Shown: positions 55,858 through 63,596 of the stretch, piece by piece
Position numbering within the stretch: position 1 is the stretch's first letter
Layout of the letters: every line of letters starts with the position of its first letter
Assembly (NCBI GenBank): GCA_963703075.1
Contig: OY969786.1
Coordinates: 4,030,001 to 4,094,000, forward strand
Source of the DNA: Korobacter sp963703075
GTDB taxonomy: Bacteria; Acidobacteriota; Terriglobia; Terriglobales; Acidobacteriaceae
Direction: 5' to 3'
Length of the DNA: 64,000 nt
Position numbers and translations under genes: made by a program
Notes under the pieces: generated by a model
What the model was told of the DNA's origin: nothing
Database searches by the model: none
Seen by the model: only the letters and a program-made list of their open reading frames with translations

Positions 55858-56409
55858 TTACTGGGCTAGCTTTTGCTTGACCTCTGCGGTGGTGGTGCGC
55901 TCGCCTAGTTTAGGAAAAATCTTCTCCACGCTGAACTGATGCACCTCGGGATCGCGGTCGGTCATGGCATCGGTGACGAAGACTACGTTGTAGCCGAGGT
56001 CATAAGCGGCGCGGGCGGTGGATTCCACGCCAACGCTGGTGGAGATGCCGGCGATGAAGACCTGGGTCACGCCTTGTCCGCGCAGCATGTGGTCCAGGCC
56101 GGTGTTGGCGAAGGCTCCGAAGCAGTGCTTGGTGACGCGGCGGTCGCTGGGCTGGGCATTCAATTCCGGCACGAGCTCCGTCCAGTCGGGGGGAAGCGTC
56201 ATGTTGGGGAATCCGGCATCGGTGCGGCCCACGGCGCGGCCGGCTACGTTCACCAGCACCACCGGCAGGTTGCGCTCGCGAAATACCTTTGCCAATTCGG
56301 CGGCGCGCGCGACAACCTCGGTTGCGTTCTGCGCGCCCATGCTGACGATCCCCTTCTGGAGATCGATCACGATCAATGCTGCCTTGGGATCCAACGTGGT
56401 GAGTGCCAT
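55858..56409 (-). CDS. Isochorismatase-family cysteine hydrolase
   Basis: A 183-residue protein of the isochorismatase-like superfamily (nicotinamidase, hydrolases of N-carbamoyl and related amides). The catalytic Asp is in LIVIDLQKGIV; a Lys/His region KHCFGAFANTGLDHML follows. The usual catalytic Cys position (G-x-x-T-x-x-C) reads AGISTSVGVESTAR here: it has Val where Cys is expected, so classic cysteine chemistry may be lost. Start ATG 56409 with AAGGAG close upstream. It lies 29 bases after the MFS transporter gene in the MarR-controlled operon. Confidence 0.85.
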   Translation of the reverse strand: MALTTLDPKAALIVIDLQKGIVSMGAQNATEVVARAAELAKVFRERNLPVVLVNVAGRAVGRTDAGFPNMTLPPDWTELVPELNAQPSDRRVTKHCFGAFANTGLDHMLRGQGVTQVFIAGISTSVGVESTARAAYDLGYNVVFVTDAMTDRDPEVHQFSVEKIFPKLGERTTTAEVKQKLAQ

Positions 56410-56438
56410 AAGCTCCTTTGTATTCGTGTGATGAAAAG

Positions 56439-57707
56439 TCAGGCCGTGGGGGCAAGCGCGGGTTCGCGTTCGATGTTCTCCACGGCGCGGTGCAAGCGGG
56501 AAAATTGCAGGGTGAACCAGAGGGCTCCGGCCAGGCAACAGGCGCCGGTGACCATGACGGTTTCGCGGGCGCCGATGTGATCGGCGAGTATGCCGGCGAG
56601 CAGGCTGCCAAACGGAGCCGAGCCGAAGAACGCCATCGTGTAATAGCCCATCACCCGGGCGCGTTTGTCTTCGGACACCAAGGCCTGGATGACGGTGTTG
56701 CTGGCGGCTGCGCCTTGCATCATGCCGAAGCCGGCGAACATCATCAGAAGCAACGAGAGCCAGAGCCAGTGCGAGAGGCCGAAGGCGATGAGCGCGGCGC
56801 CAAGCATGGCCGTCGCGACCTGCAGCATGCGCGCCAGGCCGGTGACGCTCTTGCGGAACATGAGCGAAACGCCGGAAGCCATCGCTCCCAATCCAGACGC
56901 GCCGGTGAGCCAGCCGAGAGTGTGCGCGCCGCCGTGCAGGACCTGGGCGGCGAAGACGGGCAACAGCACCATGTAAGGCCAGCCCATCAGGCTGAGCAGG
57001 GCGAAGAGCAGCAACACGGTGCGGATAGGCACGTTGCCGCGGACGTAGTCCCAACCCTCGCGCATTTGTTCGAGCATGCTGCGCGCGCGGCGGCGCGACT
57101 CGAGCGGGGGGATGCGCATGATGGCCAGCGAGGCGATGACGGCGAAGTAGCTGACGCCGTCGATGAGGAAGCACCAGCCTTCGCCATAGAGAGCAATCAC
57201 CATGCCGGCGATGGCGGGACCGATGAGGCGGGCGCCGTTGACCATGGAGGAGTTGATGGCGATGGCGTTGCTGAGGTCGTTGCGGTCGCCGACCATCTGC
57301 ACGAGAAACGATTGGCGCCCGGGCATGTCGAAGGCGTTGATCAGGCCCTGGAGCGCGGAGAGGGCAATGATCTCCCACAGGTTGATGCGATGGGTGAGAG
57401 TGAGAGCGGCGAGGGCGAGCGATTGTACGGCCGCTAAAGCTTGCGTCCAGAGGAGAAGCTTGCGGCGCTCGAGGCGCTCGACCCAGACGCCGGCGAACGG
57501 GCCGAGGAGGAAGGCGACGATTTGTCCGCTGAAGCTGACGATGCCCAGCAGCAGGGCCGAGTGGGTCATGCGGTAGACGAGCCAGCTGGTGGCGAGGCGG
57601 GTCATCCAGGTGCCGATGACGGAGATGCTTTGTCCGGCGAAGAAGAGCTGGAAGTTGCGATGGCGGAGCGCGCGCCAGGCGTGGGAGAAGGACTTCAGCC
57701 GGCTCAT
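56439..57707 (-). CDS. MFS transporter, enterobactin exporter / multidrug-like
   Basis: A 422-residue membrane protein with about twelve segments. RNFQLFFAGQSISVIGTWMTRLATSWLVYRMTHSALLLG is the characteristic start of the EntS-like MFS group (also called TMS/DHA3), with the loop GVWVERLERRKLLLWTQ after helix 2. It exports small molecules; the substrate is unknown. Start ATG 57707 overlaps the marR stop by four bases, so the two are translationally coupled. Confidence 0.9.
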   Translation of the reverse strand: MSRLKSFSHAWRALRHRNFQLFFAGQSISVIGTWMTRLATSWLVYRMTHSALLLGIVSFSGQIVAFLLGPFAGVWVERLERRKLLLWTQALAAVQSLALAALTLTHRINLWEIIALSALQGLINAFDMPGRQSFLVQMVGDRNDLSNAIAINSSMVNGARLIGPAIAGMVIALYGEGWCFLIDGVSYFAVIASLAIMRIPPLESRRRARSMLEQMREGWDYVRGNVPIRTVLLLFALLSLMGWPYMVLLPVFAAQVLHGGAHTLGWLTGASGLGAMASGVSLMFRKSVTGLARMLQVATAMLGAALIAFGLSHWLWLSLLLMMFAGFGMMQGAAASNTVIQALVSEDKRARVMGYYTMAFFGSAPFGSLLAGILADHIGARETVMVTGACCLAGALWFTLQFSRLHRAVENIEREPALAPTA

Positions 57708-58141
57708 AGGGGATCGCTTTCCGCCAGGCGCCGGATGATTTCGCCGGCCGCGAAGAGCGTTTCGCGATCTCGATCGGAGAGCTGTGCAATGGCCTGTCCA
57801 AGCCATCCGCGCTTGGCGCTGCGGATGCGATTTCGCACCGCCTCGCCTTTGGCGGTGAGGGAGAGGATCTGCTGACGGCCGTCGGTGGGGTGAGGCTTAC
57901 GCTCGAGGAGGCCCTGATCTTCGAGCGCGGCGACCGTCGTACCCATGGACTGGGGCTTCATGTTCTCGGCGCGCGCCAGTTCGGCGGTGGTGGCGGGACC
58001 TTCGCGCTGCAGGCGTCCGAGCACCGCAGATTCGGTGAGTGAAAGTTCTTCGCTGGCCGCGGCGGCACGCACCCGCCGGACGAGCAGGCCGATGGCCTGG
58101 GTCAGATCCGCAACATCTTTTACGTTGGCTGCTTTCCCCAC
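57704..58141 (-). CDS. MarR-family transcriptional regulator
   Basis: A 145-residue winged-helix repressor. LTQAIGLLVRRVRAAAASEELSLTESAVLGRLQREGPATTAELARAENMKPQSMGTTVAALEDQGLLERKPHPTDGRQQILSLTAKGEAV is a complete MarR domain. Start is GTG 58141 with no ribosome binding site; the likely transcription start is only a few bases upstream, so the mRNA may be nearly leaderless. It probably controls itself, the exporter and the hydrolase through the perfect palindrome at 58165-58186. Confidence 0.93.
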   Translation of the reverse strand: MGKAANVKDVADLTQAIGLLVRRVRAAAASEELSLTESAVLGRLQREGPATTAELARAENMKPQSMGTTVAALEDQGLLERKPHPTDGRQQILSLTAKGEAVRNRIRSAKRGWLGQAIAQLSDRDRETLFAAGEIIRRLAESDPL

Positions 58142-58150
58142 GAAAATAAT

Positions 58151-58178
58151 TCTATACGATTAGAAGGTAAACTTGCAA
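58151..58178 (-). promoter_or_regulatory. Promoter candidate for the marR operon
   Basis: On the minus strand, -35 TTGCAA (58178-58173) sits inside the palindrome, a 16-base spacer follows, and -10 TATAGA (58156-58151) ends nine bases before the GTG start codon. Confidence 0.55.
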
Positions 58179-58186
58179 GTTTACCT
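58165..58186. promoter_or_regulatory. Perfect 22-bp palindrome, MarR operator candidate
   Basis: AGGTAAACTTG/CAAGTTTACCT without a mismatch and without a spacer, directly upstream of marR and overlapping the probable -35 box. This is the classic placement for autorepression by a MarR dimer. Confidence 0.85.
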
Positions 58187-58211
58187 GATTAATCAGTTCA
58201 GAAGAGGAGCA

Positions 58212-58490
58212 TTACTCGGGTTCGTCCTTGCCGTCAGGTTGGTACCAGGGTTGGGGAGTGGTGGGGAAGATGGTGGGCCATCGTTTGGTGAGGGTGGCGA
58301 GGACGCGGCGGGAGATGGTGGCGGCGAACTCGATTTCCTGGTCGAGATCGATATCGCGGGCGGTGGTGGAGGCGAGGGCAGGCCAGCGGGCCGTGCGGAT
58401 GGCGACGACGAGGCAGGTGGCGATGAGGAGGGATGGTCCGAGCTTCGGCCAGTCGGGACGTTCGTCGCAGCCACCCATGCGCAATCCCAT
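58212..58490 (-). CDS. Small conserved hypothetical protein
   Basis: A 92-residue protein from ATG 58490. GPSLLIATCLVVAIRTARWP forms a hydrophobic stretch that may be a membrane helix or buried segment. DLDQEIEFAATISRRVLATLTKRWPTIFPTTPQPWYQP follows, with a well-ordered helix and a conserved-looking PWYQP end. I recall similar small proteins in other acidobacteria but cannot verify it. Function unknown; the palindrome lies on its downstream side. Confidence 0.6.
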   Translation of the reverse strand: MGLRMGGCDERPDWPKLGPSLLIATCLVVAIRTARWPALASTTARDIDLDQEIEFAATISRRVLATLTKRWPTIFPTTPQPWYQPDGKDEPE

Positions 58491-58832
58491 GGAGATAGAA
58501 TAGACGAAGAAAAGGCGAAAATGTTCAACAGGGCTGGCCGATGCGGAAGTTTTAGTTTTGCGCCCTGTTTCCCACAGAGATTCCTGCTGTTTCGCTTTTC
58601 ATTCGCCTTTCATTTGAATAAGCTATATACTTCCCCGAAATGGGATTGGTGGAGCGGAATTCGACTTTGGGAGGATATTTTCCATCGTCGGAGGACGTTT
58701 AGGGTGGATGAGTAGCCGGCAAGCAGGCCCACGTCGCTGCGCTCCTCTGGATGACAAGAGAGGGCGATGGCTGGGAGAGGGTTTTGCGGGCTAGCCGCTG
58801 GGCTGAAATCATGAATTCAGGAGTTGTGCCGC
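58491..58832. other. Upstream region of recA
   Basis: An A/T-richer stretch (about 58600-58630, TTGAATAAGCTATATAC) could hold the recA promoter; no obvious LexA-type palindrome was found. At 58719-58770 a fragment of the interspersed repeat (CACGTCGCTGCGCTCCTCTGGATGACAAG) occurs. No gene is supported. Confidence 0.5.
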
Positions 58833-59930
58833 ATGTCTGATGAAAGAACGGAACGGGGCCGGTCGCTGGACCTGGCGCTCTCGCAAATAGAGAAGCAGTT
58901 TGGCAAGGGCTCGATTATGAAGCTGGGAGCCAAGGGAGCGATTGTCCCGATTTCGGTGATCTCGACGGGGGCGATCTCGTTTGACGCGGCGCTGGGGACG
59001 GGCGGTTTTCCGCGGGGACGCGTGGTGGAGATCTTCGGGCCGGAGTCGTCGGGCAAAACAACGATTGCGTTGCAGGTGATTGCGGAGGCGCAGAAGGCAG
59101 GCGGTATGGCGGCGTTCGTGGACGCCGAGCACGCGCTGGATCCGGCGTACGCACGCAAGCTGGGCGTGGACGTGGACAACCTGCTGGTGTCGCAACCGGA
59201 CTATGGGGAGCAGGCGCTGGAGATTACCGAGGCGCTGGTGAGCTCGAAGGCGATCGACATCCTGGTGGTGGACTCGGTGGCGGCGCTGGTGCCGAAGGCG
59301 GAGCTGGATGGGGAGATGGGCGACAGCCACATGGGGCTGCAGGCGCGGCTGATGTCGCAAGCGCTGCGGAAGCTGACGGGGACGGTAAGCAAGTCGGGCA
59401 CGTGCCTGATTTTCATCAACCAGATCCGCGAGAAGATTGGCGTGATGTTTGGGAACCCGGAGACGACGACGGGCGGACGAGCGCTGAAGTTTTATTCGTC
59501 GGTACGCGTGGATATCCGGCGGATTGCGGCGATTAAGGATGGCGACCAGGTGATTGGGTCGCGCACGAAAGTGAAAGTGGTGAAGAACAAGACGGCAGCG
59601 CCGTTCCGCGAGGCGGAGTTCGACATCGTGTACGGCGAGGGGATTTCCAAAGAAGGCGACATGCTGGACATCGCGACCGAAGCCAACATCGTGGAGAAGT
59701 CGGGGTCGTGGTTCAGCTACAAGGGCGACCGGATTGGGCAAGGTCGGGAGAACGTGAAGCAGTTCTTGAAAGACAATAAAGACATTGCCGCACGGATGGA
59801 AGTGGAAGTCCGGAAGCATGTGGGGTTGGTGAAGGAGCCAGCGGCTCCGCAAGCACCGCAGGCACAGGCGGCCGCGGCGGCAGCGCCGACCAATGGGCAT
59901 GGAGAGAAGCCGGTTCTGGCGAAGCGGTAA
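58833..59930 (+). CDS. recA: Recombinase RecA
   Basis: A 365-residue ATP-dependent strand-exchange protein and SOS coprotease. It starts MSDERTERGRSLDLALSQIEKQFGKGSIM. Walker A is GPESSGKT (residues 69-76); the L1 loop (LVPKAELDGEMGDSHMG), the L2 region NQIREKIGVMFGNPETTTGG and the C-terminal acidic/Ala-rich tail are normal. Start at ATG 58833; the ATG at 58824 position context is in the same frame but less likely. A terminator follows about 75 bases after the stop. Confidence 0.98.
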   Translation: MSDERTERGRSLDLALSQIEKQFGKGSIMKLGAKGAIVPISVISTGAISFDAALGTGGFPRGRVVEIFGPESSGKTTIALQVIAEAQKAGGMAAFVDAEHALDPAYARKLGVDVDNLLVSQPDYGEQALEITEALVSSKAIDILVVDSVAALVPKAELDGEMGDSHMGLQARLMSQALRKLTGTVSKSGTCLIFINQIREKIGVMFGNPETTTGGRALKFYSSVRVDIRRIAAIKDGDQVIGSRTKVKVVKNKTAAPFREAEFDIVYGEGISKEGDMLDIATEANIVEKSGSWFSYKGDRIGQGRENVKQFLKDNKDIAARMEVEVRKHVGLVKEPAAPQAPQAQAAAAAAPTNGHGEKPVLAKR

Positions 59931-59941
59931 TTCCCGCGAGA

Positions 59942-59982
59942 CGAAAAACCCCACCCTTCGCTTTGCTCAGGATGGGGCACCC
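59942..59982 (+). repeat. Single B module of the intergenic repeat
   Basis: CCCCACCCTTCGCTTTGCTC followed by AGGATGGGGCACCC, right after the recA stop. Confidence 0.9.
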
Positions 59983-60006
59983 AGAATCACCCGGAATAAG
60001 GAAAGA

Positions 60007-60032
60007 GGCGTCGGGTTCACCGGCGCCTTTTT
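60007..60032 (+). terminator. Rho-independent terminator after recA
   Basis: Stem GGCGTCGG/CCGGCGCC (8 pairs, one G-T) with loop GTTCA, followed by TTTTT. Confidence 0.85.
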
Positions 60033-60101
60033 CTGTTGTGGGGGAAAAGGTCACAGAGGGGAGAGCTGGTTTCCGGTTACACTGGATTTGAGCGAACGAC
60101 T

Positions 60102-60821
60102 ATGGCGAAACCGAAATATAAGCGCATCCTGCTGAAGCTGTCGGGCGAGGCGCTGGCGCAGGGCGAGCAGGGATTTGGCGTGGACAACACGCGGGTGCAC
60201 GAGATTGCGGCGGAGATTGCCGAGGTGCACCGGTTAGAGGTTGAGATCGGGATCGTGGTAGGCGGCGGGAATTTTTTCCGCGGCGTGGCAGAGCAGGCCA
60301 AGGACATGGACCGGGTGTCGGCCGATCACATGGGGATGCTGGCGACGGTGATGAATGCGCTGGCAGTCCAGGACGCGCTGGAGAAACAGGGAATCCAGTC
60401 GCGGGTGATGTCGGCGATTGAGATTGTGCAGGTGGCGGAGCCGTTCATACGGCGGCGAGCGATCCGGCACCTGGAAAAAGGACGGATCGTGATCTTCGCG
60501 GCGGGTACGGGCAATCCGTACTTTTCGACGGACACGGCAGCGTCACTGCGGGCGGCGGAGATCAAAGCCGATGTGATCATGAAGGCGACCAAGGTGAACG
60601 GCATTTACGACGCGGACCCGCAGAAGGTGGAAACGGCGACGATGTTCGAGCAGATCACCTACATGGACGTGCTGAAGAAGGGGCTGCGGGTGATGGATGC
60701 GACGGCGATCAGCTTGTGCCACGAGAATCAGCTGCCAATCGTGATTTTCAACCTGAACGAGCGCGGGAACATCCGGCGGGTTGTGATGGGCGAAGCGGTG
60801 GGATCGCTGGTGAGCGCGTAG
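60102..60821 (+). CDS. pyrH: Uridylate kinase (UMP kinase)
   Basis: A 239-residue cytoplasmic kinase converting UMP to UDP. It begins MAKPKYKRILLKLSGEALAQ, with VVGGGNFFRGV, the substrate region DHMGMLATVMNALAVQDALEK, FAAGTGNPYFSTDTAASLRA, and KATKVNGIYDADP, all canonical for bacterial PyrH. ATG 60102 is the natural start. It begins the pyrH ... frr neighbourhood, as in many bacteria, but here two small CxxC genes stand between pyrH and frr. Confidence 0.98.
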   Translation: MAKPKYKRILLKLSGEALAQGEQGFGVDNTRVHEIAAEIAEVHRLEVEIGIVVGGGNFFRGVAEQAKDMDRVSADHMGMLATVMNALAVQDALEKQGIQSRVMSAIEIVQVAEPFIRRRAIRHLEKGRIVIFAAGTGNPYFSTDTAASLRAAEIKADVIMKATKVNGIYDADPQKVETATMFEQITYMDVLKKGLRVMDATAISLCHENQLPIVIFNLNERGNIRRVVMGEAVGSLVSA

Positions 60822-61004
60822 GTTCGGGCAGCTCGTATTTTTTACATCCTTGGGCTGAATTTCTGGTCGTGAATCGATACGTCCTGCCGATTGTCTTGCG
60901 GTGCAAACCCGCGCTGGAGAAGGAACGTGGCACTCTCGAAAGTCAGAGTGGCAGGTTGCCGACGGGTTAAAATATTGCCGTCCCCAGAAAGCCGTGACGA
61001 GAGG

Positions 61005-61211
61005 ATGGCGCAGGAGTTCAAGCCAGGCGAGAAGGTGCCAAGTTCAGGGGTGTATCGAGTTCTACATCAGGAGCATCGTGATGAACACGATGCGACCATG
61101 CGCGAGGGCGAGCAGTTTCCGACCTGCACGGTCTGCGACCAGGAGGTACGGTTCCGCCTAATCCAGAGTGCCCGGTTAATTGACCGGGACCAGGATTTTG
61201 TAGGCGAATAA
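61005..61211 (+). CDS. Small CxxC protein, first of two paralogues
   Basis: A 68-residue protein starting MAQEFKPGEKVPSSGVYRVLHQEHRDEH with GAGG immediately upstream. The core is FPTCTVCDQEVRFRL followed by an acidic end (DRDQDFVGE). His residues (QEHRDEH) and the CxxC pair may together bind zinc. The family is unnamed here; the opening G-E-K-V-P-x-S-G-x-Y recalls YjzC-like small proteins. A larger paralogue follows at 61335, so a duplication occurred. Confidence 0.75.
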   Translation: MAQEFKPGEKVPSSGVYRVLHQEHRDEHDATMREGEQFPTCTVCDQEVRFRLIQSARLIDRDQDFVGE

Positions 61212-61334
61212 AGCGGACCGTGGCAATACCCCGAAAGAGTCATTGGCAAAGAAGTACCGATCAGAATATCTCTTCAAAATCGCGAGCAGTTGCGCTAAGT
61301 TGTCAACGCGTCAAAATCAGTTTGAAGGTCCCCC

Positions 61335-61676
61335 ATGTACAAACTTAGTCGTCAGGCAGGCGTATCCGCTTGGTTTGCGTCGAAGCGGCGGCCGGTTCGC
61401 ACAATCCGTATGCACCAGGGTGGGGGGAACAAGGGACCAGGGCGCAGCGGCAGGAATCCGTCGACGAAGAGCTATCGGCCGGGCGATACGGTGAAGCAGT
61501 CCGGAATTTACGAAGTGGTGCACGACCAGGAGCATCGCGCGGCGCACGAAGTGGTGATGATTTCCGGCGACGCCTTCCCGAACTGCGAGACCTGCGACCT
61601 GAACGTGCGATTCCGGCTGGTGCGCACGGCTCCTTACATTTTCCAGGACCAGGATTTCGAAGAAGAGGAAGAGTAA
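61335..61676 (+). CDS. Small CxxC protein, second paralogue
   Basis: Up to 113 residues. From SYRPGDTVKQSGIYEVVHDQEHRAAHEVVMISGDAFPNCETCDLNVRFRL to the Glu-rich end (DQDFEEEEE) it aligns with the 61005 gene over its full length. The N-terminal 45 residues are extra, basic and Gly-rich (RRPVRTIRMHQGGGNKGPGRSGRN). ATG 61410 is an alternative start. Function unknown; its place between pyrH and frr hints at a role linked to ribosomes or nucleotides, but this is inference. Confidence 0.75.
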   Translation: MYKLSRQAGVSAWFASKRRPVRTIRMHQGGGNKGPGRSGRNPSTKSYRPGDTVKQSGIYEVVHDQEHRAAHEVVMISGDAFPNCETCDLNVRFRLVRTAPYIFQDQDFEEEEE

Positions 61677-61777
61677 ACGTCCCACCCCCGGAATGGGGCG
61701 AAGCAGTCTCTGCAGCGTGCAGTTCCCTTCCCAGCAGTTATAATTTCTGTTCACAATTTGAAGTGAGGCGGACTGAA

Positions 61778-62365
61778 ATGGCTCAAATCAGTATGGGTGG
61801 CGTGCCGGCGCTGAAAGATCAATTCGGGCAATTAAGAACGCGGATGGAGAAAGCGGTCGAAGATTTCCGCAAGGAAATTGCCGCGACACGGACAGGCCGC
61901 GCGTCGGTCCACATGCTCGACAGCGTGCAGGCCGAATACTACGGGTCGATGATGCCACTGAACCAGGTGGCGACGATCAATGCGCCGGAGCCGCAGTTAA
62001 TCACGGTAACGCCGTTCGATCCGTCAGCGCTGGGCGCGATCGAGAAGGCGATCAGAACCGCAGATCTTGGGATGAACCCGATGAACGACGGGAAAATCAT
62101 TCGTATCCCGGTGCCTCCACTGACGGAAGAGCGCCGCAAAGAGATGGTGAAGCACCTGAACAAGGCGCTGGAGGAGCACCGGACGGCGATCCGCAATATC
62201 CGGCGGGACGGTAATGATTTCATCAAGAAGACGCTCAAGGACAAAAAGATTACCGAGGATGAAGAGCGCGGGACGATGGAGCATCTGCAAAAGCTGACGG
62301 ATGACGAGATCAAGAAAATCGAAGAGATGTGCAAGGCGAAAGAAAAAGAAGTGATGACGGTCTAG
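61778..62365 (+). CDS. frr: Ribosome recycling factor
   Basis: A 195-residue two-domain protein that splits the post-termination ribosome with EF-G. RMEKAVEDFRKEIAATRTGRASVHMLD, YYGSMMPLNQVATINAPEPQLITVTPFD, IRIPVPPLTEERRKEMVKHLNKALEEHRTAIRNIRRD and the Lys/Glu-rich closing helix are canonical. Start ATG 61778. The N-terminal ten residues (MAQISMGGVP) are longer than in E. coli. Confidence 0.98.
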   Translation: MAQISMGGVPALKDQFGQLRTRMEKAVEDFRKEIAATRTGRASVHMLDSVQAEYYGSMMPLNQVATINAPEPQLITVTPFDPSALGAIEKAIRTADLGMNPMNDGKIIRIPVPPLTEERRKEMVKHLNKALEEHRTAIRNIRRDGNDFIKKTLKDKKITEDEERGTMEHLQKLTDDEIKKIEEMCKAKEKEVMTV

Positions 62366-62418
62366 CAGGTAGGGCGGGTGGCCCGCATGGCGGCCAAGCA
62401 CAAGATCATCGTTCACAT

Positions 62419-62441
62419 CGCCTCCGGAGGTTCCGGAGGCG
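62419..62441. repeat. Perfect 10-bp inverted repeat after frr
   Basis: CGCCTCCGGA - GGT - TCCGGAGGCG. It is a very stable hairpin but lacks a T run, so it is not a standard terminator. Confidence 0.7.
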
Positions 62442-62509
62442 TTGCAATTTGTGAAGGAACGGATCGAGGGATTTGCCCGCCGGTTGCGCTTGGAGAGCGT
62501 CTGTGTGGA

Positions 62510-62718
62510 ACAGCAGGTTCTCACGTCGGGCTAACGCCCTCCTCAGGATGACAATAAGAGAGTCGGTCGAGCGAAGGTTCAGCCGGGCTCCCGCGTGGGG
62601 GGAAATCCCCACCCTTCGCTTTGCTCAGGATGGGGCACCCGAAATCACGACCTTTGCTTTGCTCACGAATCTCCACCTGAAATCCCCACCCTTCGCTTTG
62701 CTCAGGATGAGGCACCCG
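62510..62718 (+). repeat. Bipartite intergenic repeats between frr and fabG
   Basis: One A module (CAGCAGGTTCTCACGTCGGG ... AGGATGACAATAAGAGAG) and two B modules (about 62606 and 62685), the last just upstream of fabG. Same orientation as all other copies. Confidence 0.88.
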
Positions 62719-62764
62719 GAAGGATGGACTCTATAATGGCGGATTGCGATTCTGGGAGATTGAC

Positions 62765-63511
62765 ATGGCGGGAGTGCAGGGGCGGGTAACGCTGATTACG
62801 GGAGCTTCGCAGGGGATTGGGCGGGCGTGCGCCTTATTGATGGCAGAAGCGGGAGCAACCGTGGCCCTGGCGGCGCGCAACCGGGAGAAACTCGAGGAGG
62901 TGGCGGCGCAGATTACCGCTGCCGGCGGACAAGCTTCGGTTTTTCCGCTGGATGTGACGAACGAAGAGCAAGTCAAGGCGACGGTGAAGGAAATCGCCGC
63001 CAAGCATGGGCGGGTGGACGTGCTGGTGAACAATGCGGGGATCACCCACGATCAATTGCTGATGCGGATGAAGCGGGCGGACTGGGACGCGGTGATCCAG
63101 ACCAACCTCACGAGCGCGTTTTTGCTCTCCCAGGCGGTGATTGGCTCGATGTTGAAGCAGCGCTGGGGAAGGATTGTGAACATCACCAGCGTGGTGGGAC
63201 AGGCCGGGCAGGCGGGACAGGCGAACTACGCGGCCTCGAAGGCGGGACTGATTGGGCTGACGATGGCGGTGGCGCGGGAGGTGGCATCCCGCAATATCAC
63301 GGTCAATGCGGTGGCGCCGGGATTCATTGAGACGGCGATGACGTCGGTGCTTTCCGACGAGCTGAAAGCCAAGATGAATGAGCAGATTCCGCTGGGCCGT
63401 CAGGGGACGGACGTGGAGGTCGCACACGCCGTGAAATTCCTGGCGTCGGAGGAGGCGGGATATATCACCGGACACGTGTTGAACGTGAACGGTGGGATGT
63501 TGATGGGATGA
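62765..63511 (+). CDS. fabG: 3-oxoacyl-[acyl-carrier-protein] reductase
   Basis: A 248-residue classical SDR from ATG 62765 (MAGVQGRVTLITGASQGIGRAC). NNAGITHDQLLMRM, the catalytic Ser in NITSVVGQAGQAGQANYAASKAG (YxxxK complete), VNAVAPGFIETAMTSVL and the closing GHVLNVNGGMLMG match FabG of fatty acid synthesis very well. It reduces 3-oxoacyl-ACP with NADPH. It is the more canonical of the two FabG-like genes in the window. Confidence 0.95.
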   Translation: MAGVQGRVTLITGASQGIGRACALLMAEAGATVALAARNREKLEEVAAQITAAGGQASVFPLDVTNEEQVKATVKEIAAKHGRVDVLVNNAGITHDQLLMRMKRADWDAVIQTNLTSAFLLSQAVIGSMLKQRWGRIVNITSVVGQAGQAGQANYAASKAGLIGLTMAVAREVASRNITVNAVAPGFIETAMTSVLSDELKAKMNEQIPLGRQGTDVEVAHAVKFLASEEAGYITGHVLNVNGGMLMG

Positions 63512-63596
63512 ATGTGAGGCTTGCGTTCCGGCCGACTCGAATGCGATTGTCCAAACCTGAAGGCGTTTGAGAAGCAGCTTCCGAAATTAGGGCCCG

